Shown here one piece after another: positions 47,301 through 57,811 of a DNA stretch of 64,000 nucleotides; the stretch's first letter is position 1, and each line of letters opens with the position of its first letter. The stretch is from Nepenthes gracilis (taxonomy: Eukaryota > Streptophyta > Magnoliopsida > Caryophyllales > Nepenthaceae). Made by a program: the position numbers and the translations under genes. The stretch lies in contig BSYO01000035.1 in NCBI GenBank assembly GCA_033239525.1, positions 9,366,627-9,430,626 of the forward strand, read 5' to 3'. The notes below the pieces were generated by a model, which was not told the DNA's origin, made no database searches, and saw nothing but the letters and a program-made list of their open reading frames with translations.

Positions 47301-47810
47301 TTGTTCCATCATGAGCCTTCCTTTCTCTTGAACACACATGGTCATAAGTTTATTGATCGACCATTTATTTTTATGTGTATTATAAGAGATTTTAAAAGGT
47401 CCATATTGTGGTGAAAGCGCGTTCAAAATATAATGTACAAAAAAAGATTCAGATATTTCAACCTCAAATTTTTCAATTGAGCCACTATATCCCTCATCTG
47501 CATAATGTGCTCATACACATCCTTAACACTAGTGAGCCTTAAAGATGAAAACTTTATTATTAGGGTGCTGGCAAGTATTTTATCTGAAATTTTAAACTGT
47601 TAATCGATAGCCTTCAGTAAATCCCGCACTTTGTCATACTGATCGACGTAATTACGAATACCAATAGAAATTTTAGTCTTTATGAATATTAAACTAAGGC
47701 GGTTAGATCGCTCCCATCGTTCATAAAAAGTTACATCAACCGGAGTGCTGGTTATAGTAAAAGCGGGTGGTTTGTCTTTCCTTATAACATAATCTATATC
47801 CATCCACCTT
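44381..47810 (-). pseudogene. Copia gag-integrase-RT polyprotein remnant
   Basis: In minus order: gag at 47803-47600 (ERWERSNRLSLIFIKTKI, VDQYDKVRDLLKAID); a CCHC relic CFFCRRR near 47190; GAG-pre-integrase at 46970-46593 (LWHKRLSHIFIERIKRLV); integrase at 46573-46319 (CMDCIKRKQTNK, ILEIIHMDIYSPD, YFITFIDDFSRY). RT follows with MDVKKVFLNDDLEEDVYM near 45115, LILYVDDILLASNDKG near 44840 (catalytic YVDD intact) and the 44657-44436 block NIPYVSAVGSFVCAQVYTR. It ends in MRYLQCTKDYIL at 44381, where G3 is inserted. Many stops and shifts are present. It is a single-polyprotein copia type. Confidence 0.9.
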
Positions 47811-49003
47811 AAATGAAGAAGAATTCTCTCTTTCTTTACTTTATAGTTACCACCTTTCAGTTTTAAAATTTCACATCATATATCGGACAGATTAACAGAT
47901 TGAATAATTATATAAAAATTAAATACATGATTAACAAATAATAAATGAGGCTAACAAATAAATATAAAATTATATTTTACCAATGTAAAGTATACATCAT
48001 GAATCAATTGATATAAAAATTACCTGTAGGCTAAATTTTTAATTCAAGTAGATTCATGTTTAATTTCATAATAAAACTATTAAATTATATTTTAATTCTT
48101 AATTTTTGTGAGTAAATTAAGAAAATTAATTCGATATTTTATCCTGATTAATTAATTTAATATAATAAAATTTTTTATTAGATAAATTTTATTATATTAA
48201 AAAATAATTAGTCGCAATTAATATCCTTATACCATATATGATAATAAAATATAATTTTATTAATTAAGGATGTTATGGCCAATCCCTAATTAATTAAATT
48301 ATATTAATCATTAGATATTATATACATATATATATATATATATATAATTATATCTTAAACATGATATTTTAATCTTTATATATAATAATAAATATAATAT
48401 TATATATATAAATATACTTATACAAATAAATAAATAAATAAATATATATATCATTTAAAGGGAATTAAAATCCCTTATAATTAACCAAGTGTGTGGCAGT
48501 GCAGCGGTGAAGAGTTCCCCACTACACGCCGTGACATGAGTTTGACTCCTGGCTGCAACGCGATTTTTCGATGTTTTGCTACAGTAGTGGGCCTGGCGCG
48601 TGTGTGGGCCGCGCATGCACGTGGGCCGCCACATCTTCGGCCCAGGGCAGACACATGGGTAATGGGCAGACACGACCCGAGAGTTGGGCTTGCAACGAAA
48701 AAGGCCCAAATTTCTTTTTTTTTCTTTTTATAAAACACTATAGTAGAACAGCGCCGTTTAGGTCATCTTCAACCTCCAGCCGGGTTCGCCCGAACCTAAA
48801 TTGACCGATTTTTTACCCGGTTAAAACTCCTCCATTTTTACACCAAAATTGATGAAAAATATATGAATATGTCAGAAATCAAATTTTTTAATGATTTTCG
48901 GCATTCGTTTTCACTAAATCACCATAAAAATGGAAACTTTAATAATTTTTAAAAATCAAAAAAATTGGAAAAAATATAGAATGGCAAAGGCAGAGGCACT
49001 AAA
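47811..49003 (-). other. Copia leader region with AT-rich tract and tRNA-like segment
   Basis: No gene is present. 47830-48480 is very AT-rich with a TA microsatellite at about 48322-48346. 48490-48720 is abruptly GC-richer. The leader next to the PBS (48740-49000) is ordinary. Frames at 48455-48804 are overlapping translations of the GC-rich patch. Confidence 0.5.
48491..48565 (+). repeat. tRNA-like (SINE-type) segment with box A and box B motifs
   Basis: GTGGCAGTGCAGCGG (48493-48507) resembles a pol III box A and GAGTTTGACTCC (48538-48549) is close to box B (GGTTCGANTCC). The spacing of about 35-45 bp is right, and a T-rich run follows at 48712-48728. It could be a tRNA-derived SINE inserted in the copia leader, or ancestral leader sequence. 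No target duplication was confirmed. Confidence 0.4.
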
Positions 49004-49017
49004 CCTCTGTGATACCA
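49004..49017 (-). promoter_or_regulatory. Primer-binding site of the copia element
   Basis: The minus strand reads TGGTATCACAGAGG, two bases after the LTR end. It is a tRNA-Met-type site with one inserted base. Confidence 0.75.
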
Positions 49018-49019
49018 AA

Positions 49020-49413
49020 TGTTAGCAATTTATATGGTATAAACAACCACGAAAGTGGAATAAAGGATTGCGTACTAACCTCTTGCCATTTTGCTTGCTC
49101 TGATTTCCAGCACTAATTTTGTCTCTGTTTTGAAACTTCTGGACACTCATTTCCTCTTCTAGATGGTGTATTGTAGAGAATTGGTGATAGGGACAAAACC
49201 AATTTACATTATTTATAAGGCAAAACCATTAATTGCCTTCACCGAACGGGTGAACGAGACGGCTTCTAAGAAGAATAATGGGGTACAATAATGGGAGAAT
49301 TATCAGAATTTAAATGGACCACTAATACTTCAACAATTAACCAGATAAATTGAAGGAATGAGTGAAGGAATTCAATGGTCGTTGAGGATGGATGAAGCTG
49401 AAGCGTTTCTACA
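49020..49413 (-). repeat. 5' LTR of the copia element
   Basis: Matches 33943-34335. The minus strand starts TGTAGAAACGCTTC and ends TTGCTAACA. Confidence 0.92.
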
Positions 49414-51860
49414 CTCGTAGGATATTGTTGAAGGTACCAATAAAGCTTAAGAGTCAAAGCTGAAGGCATAGGACTGATTGTATTCGGAGGACATCGAGCT
49501 TAACAGCTTGCCATAGAGAAATGTAAGGACTACTCCTAAAGAGTGAAGAACGACGATATACAACTCTGTTCAAACTTTCAAGAACTATGTCAGGTGACAA
49601 TCAAAACCAAGCATCCATAATCAAGGGCTTGAAGACCATGGGAGGAACTTAGTATTCTCAGTCACTATGGTGCGATCAAGTTATGGCCAATCTGAGATCG
49701 AAACCTGAAATACTCCTTGGCAGTAGTTTCGATGAAGAGAAAACTCTATGCGGCAAAGATATTCTTAGGTCTGTTGGATTGGGCATTTAAACCACATATG
49801 GACCAGTGTGTTTCCATGGTTATCATTAAAAATTGGGTTTACTCTAAGAGTACCTATTGTAGAAGGAATACTGAAGGATTATTCTATATGATTTGGAGGA
49901 GTAGACTTGTCTGATAAAATTTAAGGTCCGAGCTTGGGGTTGAGGAGATGTCATTCCTAGGCCATTCTATTTGGGATTAAGCATACTAATGAATCCATCT
50001 AGAATTCAAGCAGTTATTGATTGGGATAGATCCTAGCGCAGTTAAATAATTGGAGTTCTTCGACATTGGTAATTATTATTGGTGGTTAGAAAGTTTTAAT
50101 TATGCTATATGAAGGATTGTTAGAATTATCTATTACTACTTTAGGAAATTAATTTATAAGCCCACACACTTTAGATAGAATAAATTAATTAACCAATCCA
50201 TGAGCTAGTGTTGGCTACAATAGAGATTGTCCTAGATATTTTACCTCATATTGGGTGTCTAGGGAGATCTATTATTGATAGTAGTTATTTTTATTGAAGG
50301 AGATTAAACTAGGACAAAAAATTTAAACCAATTTTTTTTTTTAAAATTATTATTGAGGAGGCCCATCTAGCGACGATATTTAGAGACAATAGATGATAGG
50401 ACAAATCTACTTGGGAGCTGTAAAGTGTGTTATGGTAATGTTATTTTCAAGTTTCAATGGGTTGATCTTTTTCATGGATGGTGAGAATTGAATTGTCACA
50501 ATCCATAGGGCTGAGACTATATAAGATGGGAATGTTACAGCCTAGGAGTTTTGACTCCAAAATTAGGATTAAAGGAGAATACATTCTTAGGATTTAACAT
50601 TATGAAAGGACTCAAACTCCATTGACAAATTAGATGAAATGTTAAGAGAGAATTGGGATTACAAGTTAGACATTAGTCAAGAGGACTAATGCAATGACCA
50701 ATGCTTTAAGGCATAAAACAATTGGATGGTTGGCTAGGAAATCATAAGGAATGTTAAGTAACTTAATATTACTTCTATATTACCTTTAGGTTATATCTTA
50801 TTAAGGATTATGAAAGTTGTAATTTCATAACCGAAAGGGTTTCTAGGGTATAATCTGAAAAACTTTGACAATTATGCTATTTGTAGTGATGATCGACAAG
50901 GTCAATTGATGATGATAAAACTTTATATTGTTAGAAGAAATGGGAAGTTAGTGAATTTGATGATACTTAGAAGATTGTGGATGACTGTACCACATTGGAG
51001 CTAAGCTTAGGTTATGTCAAGGACCCAAGAGGAGCCAATAGGAACATCATGTACTTGATGATTGAGGACAACATATAGGTTAAGTATCGAGCTGATTCTT
51101 GTAGAGTGTCGAGTGCATATTTAGATTCTTCAACTAATCTGGTGATTTAGATGAACGTAACCTTGGGAAGGAAGTATGTCTAGTGGATTAGATTAGTGAG
51201 GATGAATAGGTGTGAAACATGACCATTAAATTATTTATGGGTGAATTTTAAGCATCTAAGGTGATAGATGTTGTGTTTGATTCATCAAGTCAACTTTGAT
51301 CATGGTAGAGTTGGGACCTACTTAGATAGCAGAAACCATTTATTTATAAGATAGTTTGGAGTAAATAAAATGTCAATATGAGTGTATGATTTTAGACTTC
51401 CGGTGTTTATGATTAGATTATGGTTCAAGTGGTGTGTCGAGGTCCTGTTAAAGTAGAACTGGATTAAGATGTTACCATATATGAACTAATGCACATAACC
51501 AGTTGACAAAGAGGGCTTTAGAGTTCAGGAGAGGGGAGAGGCCGACTTATGTAGGAAGTTATCAACAGTGAGGTGTCCCTCAAGGTTTAATGTCAAAGTA
51601 GTACAGGTAGAGATCATCACATATATTGGATTATACACATTTCAAGCTTGATAAGAATTTTCATTTAAGGAAAGTTAAAATTTTAACCGTCAAGTGTAAT
51701 TTCGCTATATAAGGTTACCACAATAGCAAGGTTCTTATGGAATCATCATTCAGAAGGTAAAGTAGTGTAACTGATAAAGGATGTTGAAGGAAAAATATTT
51801 TTAGACATTTAGGGGATAAGATACATATTTCAAATATGAAATTCTTTGAAGATGGAGGAT
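49414..51860 (+). pseudogene. Ty3/gypsy pol remnant (element G4)
   Basis: RT is readable near 49715-49900 as GLLDWAFKPHMDQCVSMVI then NWVYSKS, which corresponds to the FIDD..VYSKS block with the catalytic aspartates lost. EFFDIGNYYWWLESF near 50050 corresponds to SFLGLAGYYRRF. Near 50640-50720 WDYKLDISQED and NAMTNALRHKT correspond to the RNase H end. The integrase core was not recognised. Near 51735 ARFLWNHHSEGKVV fits the integrase C-terminal tail just before the PPT. Heavily mutated. The first 250 bp after the copia LTR are unassigned. Confidence 0.75.
51843..51860 (+). promoter_or_regulatory. Polypurine tract of G4
   Basis: TTTGAAGATGGAGGAT lies directly before TGTAAAACATTGATATTTC, which looks like an LTR start (TGTAACACCGATATTT in better-kept elements). 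Confidence 0.6.
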
Positions 51861-54800
51861 TGTAAAACATTGATATTTCAGACTTTGGTTAATCGGATTC
51901 TAAATTGAGTAAGGTCTTTATTTATGTAAAAAATAAAAAGTTAGAATATTATGAAACTAATAATTTATAGGTAAGTATAGACTAATCCTAAGAAGGCCCT
52001 GAGCAAGTTAGATTTGAAGAAATTTTATAAGGGTATTTTGGTAATTTACATATTAGACAGTATAAATATTTTCAGTATTTTATTTTATTAATTTGAATTC
52101 ATTTAGATATTAGATTTAGTATTTATATATGAAATTAGAATTAAAATATGAATTCACTAAGACACTAAAATCAATAAAACTCCACCTAAACCCTAATTTC
52201 CATCCAAAACCCTAAAATACCTTTCTAACTAACTCAATGAGCTGTGCCCTTCCTCACTTGCAGCTGCCTTCCCTCATCCTTAATATCACTTGACCTAAAA
52301 AAATAAGGAAAGAGAGAAAAAGCAAAAACCCTAATCTTCCTCACCAGTGCCCCCCCCCCCCTCTCTTTCCCCATGCTAACCCTAGCTTCTACCTTCATTT
52401 TATATTAACCCTAGCTGCCTCTTTGGTCCTGCTCAACCCCTCCTGGTGGCCTTGAGTTTAGAGGAATAGAGAGTTTTGGCCATGAGAAGAGAGAATATAG
52501 GGGAGAGAGAAAACCCTCCAAAATTCACAGCCTCTCCTTCCTTGGACCGAGTTTGATGGTGTCTTTTTGAGATCCATATGAATGTGCTGTTGGTGGCCAT
52601 TCACAGTGAAACTTGCAGCTTTGATGCATCTCGAGGCACGTAATATACCCCTCCTTTGTTAGACATTTTTTTACTCTTCTTGTTAATCAAAGATTTGATC
52701 ATTCACCTTTATTAATCAGTTTTAACGAGTTAAACAAATAATAAATAAGGTATAGGGGATGTATAATGAATTTGATGGCCGTTTAATTTATTTTACATTG
52801 ATTTTAGGGTAGTGTTTCACTAACATTTGAGCTAGCATATGCATGTTGTACCGTAATTTGGCTAGCATTTGAACAACATTCAAATATCACGGTGTTAATG
52901 AATAGATCCGCTTGTCATTTACGCGATTCGTAATTATTTTATGTCTTTTCGTTTTACCTAATTGTATTAGACTTTGTTAATGAGAATAGTGGGTAGGAAC
53001 ATTTTAATATTGTTATTTTATCACTTGTTCTTCATAAGTCAATGGATTTATAGGATGTTTAACCAAACATGCAATGTCGTCTTTGACACTAGAGGTAGGT
53101 TCAAGGCAAGCCGGTGGTTTTATGGGTTAGTCATATGTTTTTGTGGATATATCTCAGTGGATATGTTTTGGATAGGCTTTAGGCCTTAGATCTTAAATCT
53201 TGTGATAAATGATGTATTTTCGTAAGGCTAAGAGTAGACATTCTATTGGCGTGAGAAGTGCATTTGAACATCAACCTTGTTTTGGGATATATTTAAGTTT
53301 TAGGAAGATATGTGGGTTAGAGAACCAATAGAATGTATCTTTCACCATTTTGAGGACTTAGTGGGTTAGACCATAAGTTAGAGTGTCGAATAGACTTCAC
53401 GATAGAGTTATATTTTGGCATTCGAAAGCCAGAAAACCAAAGTGCTTGAATGTACTAGTGTTTTGGCAAAGTGTAGGGTGACTAGCTTAACCTTAGTTTT
53501 GGATTAGCAATGGACACAGTTGGAGTGCCACATGAACAATTGTTAGCATTTTCAGGAGTATTCTCTTATCCTTTCTCGATGATATTTTCCTTGCATAATT
53601 TTTGGATGCATGAGTTGTCTTAGTTATCCATGAGTGGGTAAATGAAACTATTGAAAATAGTAAGATATCAATAACTATAAAACCTGTGAAACCGTAATAT
53701 ATTCTATTATTGTCCGCTGTCTAATTCATGTCCTTGTGGAACAACATTTACTTTTTAAAGGGATACTTATATTCATATAACCATCATATGGTGTGATATC
53801 GAGAGATTTCAAAGCGAGGGGCACTAGTGTTGACATACATGAGTATTGGTTCTTATATTGAAATTGGTGAACGGAATCTAAATGAGTGATTCCTATACCA
53901 GATTGGGTAAAGGTAATTATCAGGATGAATGTGATTCCTATACTCATAATGGGTGAATGGAATATCTGTGAGTAATCTCTATTCCTAGATTGGATGACGG
54001 AAATTGTCAGGATGGCTATGATCCCTATACCATGTATGGGCGAAGGGAACTTGAATGAGCAATTCCTATATTTGGATTAGGTGAAGGGATTTGTAAGGAT
54101 GGATGTAATTCCTATACCCGAAATAGATGAAGGGAATTTGAGTAAGAAATTCCTATACTCTTATTTGGAAAAAGGAATTGTCATATGTTAAACTCACTAG
54201 TGTAGGATACCTCGTGTTATGAATTTAGTCGTCAGGGTGGTTATATGTGACATTTGGTTCATAGCAATATAATAAAATTATAGGGAGATTCTTTGTGATA
54301 TAGGAAAATTTGTTGAGATAAATTTGCGGAATCTATAATTTTTTTAGAGATTTAGATTTTGAGAAAACCTGGGTATATTCATGACATTCAAGTTTAAGGT
54401 ATCCCTTGATAGTTGATCATTGTTATAATCTTGAGTTGTGTTTACAATATGCTAAAGAATGTTGGACAGAGTACGATTGACTTATGAGTTTGACATTACC
54501 ATGTTATCGTAATATTATATTCGAGATATTTATTATTTACTATTTCATTGATGATTATTACTTGATAAAGTTTTAGCTCACCATCATATTTTATTAGCTC
54601 CAAAGTAGTTTAGGTCTCAAATAATTATCCAGCAATTGAATTTTGTTTAGTAGCTTGTAGGTAGACGTTTCCAAAACTAACTATTCGAGAGTTTGCAATG
54701 AATTATTTTTATCATGGCATTAGATATTATTTTATAAGGCCTGCATCTTGAATATACCAAATATTATATCATGGTATTAGAAATCACTCTTTGATTTTGA

Positions 54801-55000
54801 ATATATCAAATATTATATTTTATCTTATGGTTTAAGGAGTTAGATTTTTCTGAATAGTTTATTTCTTATGAATTTTATGATTGTTATATTTATTATGGTT
54901 CTAAAATGATTATTTATGATTAAAATTTTTACATAAATAGTTTAGGCTAGGTGTTTGGCACCCTAGGTCCGAGTTGCAATAAAAACTTTGGGATATTTTG
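51861..55000 (+). repeat. 3' LTR of G4
   Basis: It starts TGTAAAAC after the PPT. 53630-55000 is homologous to the LTR fragment at 25560-27077, including six CCTATA...GAAGGGAAT-type units at about 53830-54190. A TATA-like TTTATATATG lies near 52120, followed by AAACCCTAA words and a 14-bp C run near 52347-52361. The right end is not clear: the GGCACCC motif near 54957 is the last matched point. Confidence 0.65.
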
Positions 55001-55955
55001 GTTAATTAAGGTAAGTAAAATTCAAAACTAGTCGTTCACCCTTTTGCTAAAAGATCTTAATATTTTTTCATGTTGTCTAAAATTACAAATTTAGATCTCT
55101 ATGCTACATGTACATGTTCATCAATGTCCCTTTTGAATTTTGTCTTGCATGCATGGCCTTTGTTCCTTAGATTTTTTCTAATTTTAAAGTAAATTATTCA
55201 TGTTCATGATAAATGTTAGAAAAATTTTAAAATTTTTAAAGTCTAATGAAGAATATCTTCGTACATATCTTTTCTTTCGTAAGAATTTGAGAAATCTCTA
55301 CAATAAAGTTAAGCAATTTATTTATAAATTCTGAAAAATATGTATATTTTGTGGAAATTTTCTTTTATTTTTAGATATAAACCATCATAATAAATTAAGC
55401 GAATTGTTGATTTGCCACTCTATATTAAGAAAAAGAAAAAGGTCATATGATAGCTCTCCCATAGATTGTAATAGTAAGTATGCCTTATCTATATGGTACA
55501 ATATATAAACAACTCTTTCCAAGGTTTTGAATAATAGAGTAAAGCTTATGTTTATAAGGTAAAAACACATAACCATCCTTCAAAGTATACAACCATAGTC
55601 AATAAGGTCTATCGTTGACCTTTAGTTCATAACTTATTCTTACATGTTTATAGTGACTTATGTTTTGTTATCAATCATTGTTATTTACTTCCTAAAATTT
55701 TAAACTTTTACCTAATCTTGTAATGGCATCACTATTGAGATTAGCAAGCTTATATTACTTGACGGTTCTTAGACTAGTGAGTATACTTCTTAAAGGATCT
55801 ACATGAAAATGATGTTAATTATTTATTGGGATAATGTTGTTGAAAACAATCCTAGGGTTTTGAGTAGTTGACATGTATAAATTTGACATAGCATGGTCGA
55901 TGGCCGTACATCCTTTTGATCTTATGTACCTCTAACTATCAAGATTTTTATCATG
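55001..55955. other. AT-rich sequence, likely LTR, split by a LINE
   Basis: No coding sequence. It continues at 61751-61870 across the LINE and leads to an LTR-like end (GGTCGTGACA) and a PBS, so it is probably part of a plus-oriented gypsy LTR. Confidence 0.4.
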
Positions 55956-56019
55956 GTATAATATATTTTTTGATAAATAATTAAATTTTATAAATAAAAA
56001 AAAAGAAATATAGAAACAG

Positions 56020-56059
56020 TATTCTATATCCAAGTGTTTTGCCGACTTGGATTTAAAAT
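56020..56059 (-). promoter_or_regulatory. 3' terminal LINE stem-loop (ORF2 element)
   Basis: ATCCAAGT pairs with ACTTGGAT around CGGCAAAAC on the minus strand. The loop sequence CGGCAAAACACT is also found, as CGGTAAAACACT, in the plus-strand tail at 32760-32773. Confidence 0.75.
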
Positions 56060-56099
56060 ACAGGCATTGGGGCATTCCCCAAGTATCATAAAACAATTC

Positions 56100-57811
56100 A
56101 CGAGTCCAAATGAAGAAAATCGAAAAGACAAAGGAAGAAAAAGAGAAGCATCTTCTAGTAGCCAATAACCTATCAGGTCAAAGCGGGATAAGGAGATAAT
56201 CTGAATCAGCCCACTGAATTCTAAACCTACTAGGGTCATGCGCGAATGCGGACCAGGAAGACTAGGGATACTGCCACGCTGGACTTGGGGGTAAGTCAGC
56301 CCTCCTATTCAACTTTAGCCAACCCTTCCAGAATGAAGGTAACCTTTCAACTCAGGAAACCATTCAACCACTGATGTGGGATCTGCCAGCCACACGGGAA
56401 AGCACCTACCACATCAAAACACCAGTGAGGCATTTGACCAGCAACACTTACAATTTCGGACAGCAACAAGGCAGATTTTTTTTTTTGGGTACGAGCACCA
56501 CGAGAGAAAAACGGCAAATAGCAGAGGAGACAGAAAAACCCCAAAAAACCGGACAAAGAGAGAGCCCAGCAACAGACCAACCAGGGAGGCAAAACCCGGA
56601 AAGCCACCCAGCAACAAAGTAGGCCAGTAAGGCAAGCATTTGGTGGAGCAACGCATCCAAAACCAGAAGCTAGGAAGTTCTGGAATGCACCAAATCACCC
56701 GGAATGCCGGTTGGCAGCACAACTCCAGCTGGCGAGCATCCAACAAAGCAACCGGATAGCGACCAAACCGTAAAGGAATTTTCTTTTAATCACCAAAGCC
56801 CCCAAAAAGCAAACCGGCAACACAACAGCTAGCGAGGCAAGCATCCAGCAGAGCAAACAAAGTCGGGTAGCAATAATATCCAGAAAGCAAACCGGCACCA
56901 CTACAACTAGCGAGGTGAGCATCGTGCAAAGCATACAAAGCCGGATAGCAACAAAAGCCTCTGATATTGTAACCAAAATTTCTGGTCAGTAAGATGACTG
57001 ACCAAAAACCTCTGATTTTTTTTTCATGTTTGCCGGTTAACCAGTTGACCTGCAAAGAACCAAAATTGCTGGTCAACAAATTGACCAGCCAAAAACACTC
57101 ATTTTTTTTTTTTGGAGCAAAATGCTAACCCCCCTTAACTGCATAGCGGGGAGAGCACAAACTCCACCAAGTTACAAAGCGGGCAAGGAGCAAAACCTCA
57201 ATTTACAGCAGATAGGCCAACCGGGCAAAGCATGCGTCAGGCTAGGCAAGATTACCCAATCAGACAGAATACCCAATCCGATGATCAGCATCAAAAAAGC
57301 TGAGAGCATTCCAGTAGTATGCGGCTATCAAACCGACTAGCCAATCCAGAATTTCCTCCACAATGAAACTCCAAAATGCCAGATCAGCAGTCCGCATACC
57401 AATCATTCGAGTCTCTTGGCGTTAGTAGGATCAATCCTCCATCCGTTTTGCCTGAAAATGCAAGCCGCCCAACATACCCAACAAGCTAGCCAAACCACTC
57501 CAACCTAAATAAGCCTCCCAGTGACACTAACAAGATAAGCATTCTGCCCACTGACAACAAACCGCTAACGAGGCAAATTGCCAACAAAGCACCCAAAGCC
57601 GTGGCAATTATCCAGCAAAGCAAAACACTCCGGTCAGCTCCCAGAAGACCGGATGCTTTTTTTTTTTTTTGGGAGAAGGGGATCGAAACGACCAAAAAAA
57701 ATTGGGAAAGAAACCCACGACATCATCCCTACCTAACAACCGCCAACCAACAAGGATGCAGGCCTACCAAAACCAAAACAACCCATTTGCCCTCCTTTTT
57801 TTATATATATT
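56100..57811 (-). repeat. GT-rich 3' region with about 80-bp imperfect tandem units
   Basis: On the minus strand units of about 75-80 bp recur at roughly 56975-56780, each with TTGCTA(T/C)CCG, GATGCT(C/T)(A/G)CC, TCGCTAG and GTGCCGGTTTGC. Similar words continue in weaker form to 57650. Frames such as 56976-56695 and 57079-56786 translate these units and are Leu/Cys/Val-rich; they are not genes. T runs (plus-strand) lie at 56477, 57017, 57103 and 57656. Confidence 0.65.

Larger units (their letters stand above)
33943..49413 (-). mobile_element. Ty1/copia retrotransposon split by a gypsy insertion
   Basis: Two LTRs of 393 and 394 bp bracket a PPT, RNase H, RT, integrase, gag and PBS in minus order. 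Flanks are CTTGT (33938-33942) and CTCGT (49414-49418), a 5-bp duplication with one mismatch. After removing G3 (35155-44380) the element is about 6.2 kb, near usual copia size. All coding parts carry stops, so it is dead, but domain order is complete. Confidence 0.9.

Noticed and set aside
48491..48565. A genuine tRNA gene
   Set aside because: Box motifs are imperfect and I could not form a full cloverleaf; kept only as a tRNA-like segment.
48455..48804. Four overlapping frames around a GC-rich patch
   Set aside because: They overlap on both strands in the non-coding leader of a copia element.
56347..57079. Leu/Cys/Val-rich minus frames that look like membrane proteins
   Set aside because: They translate GT-rich repeat units in a LINE 3' region in several frames.
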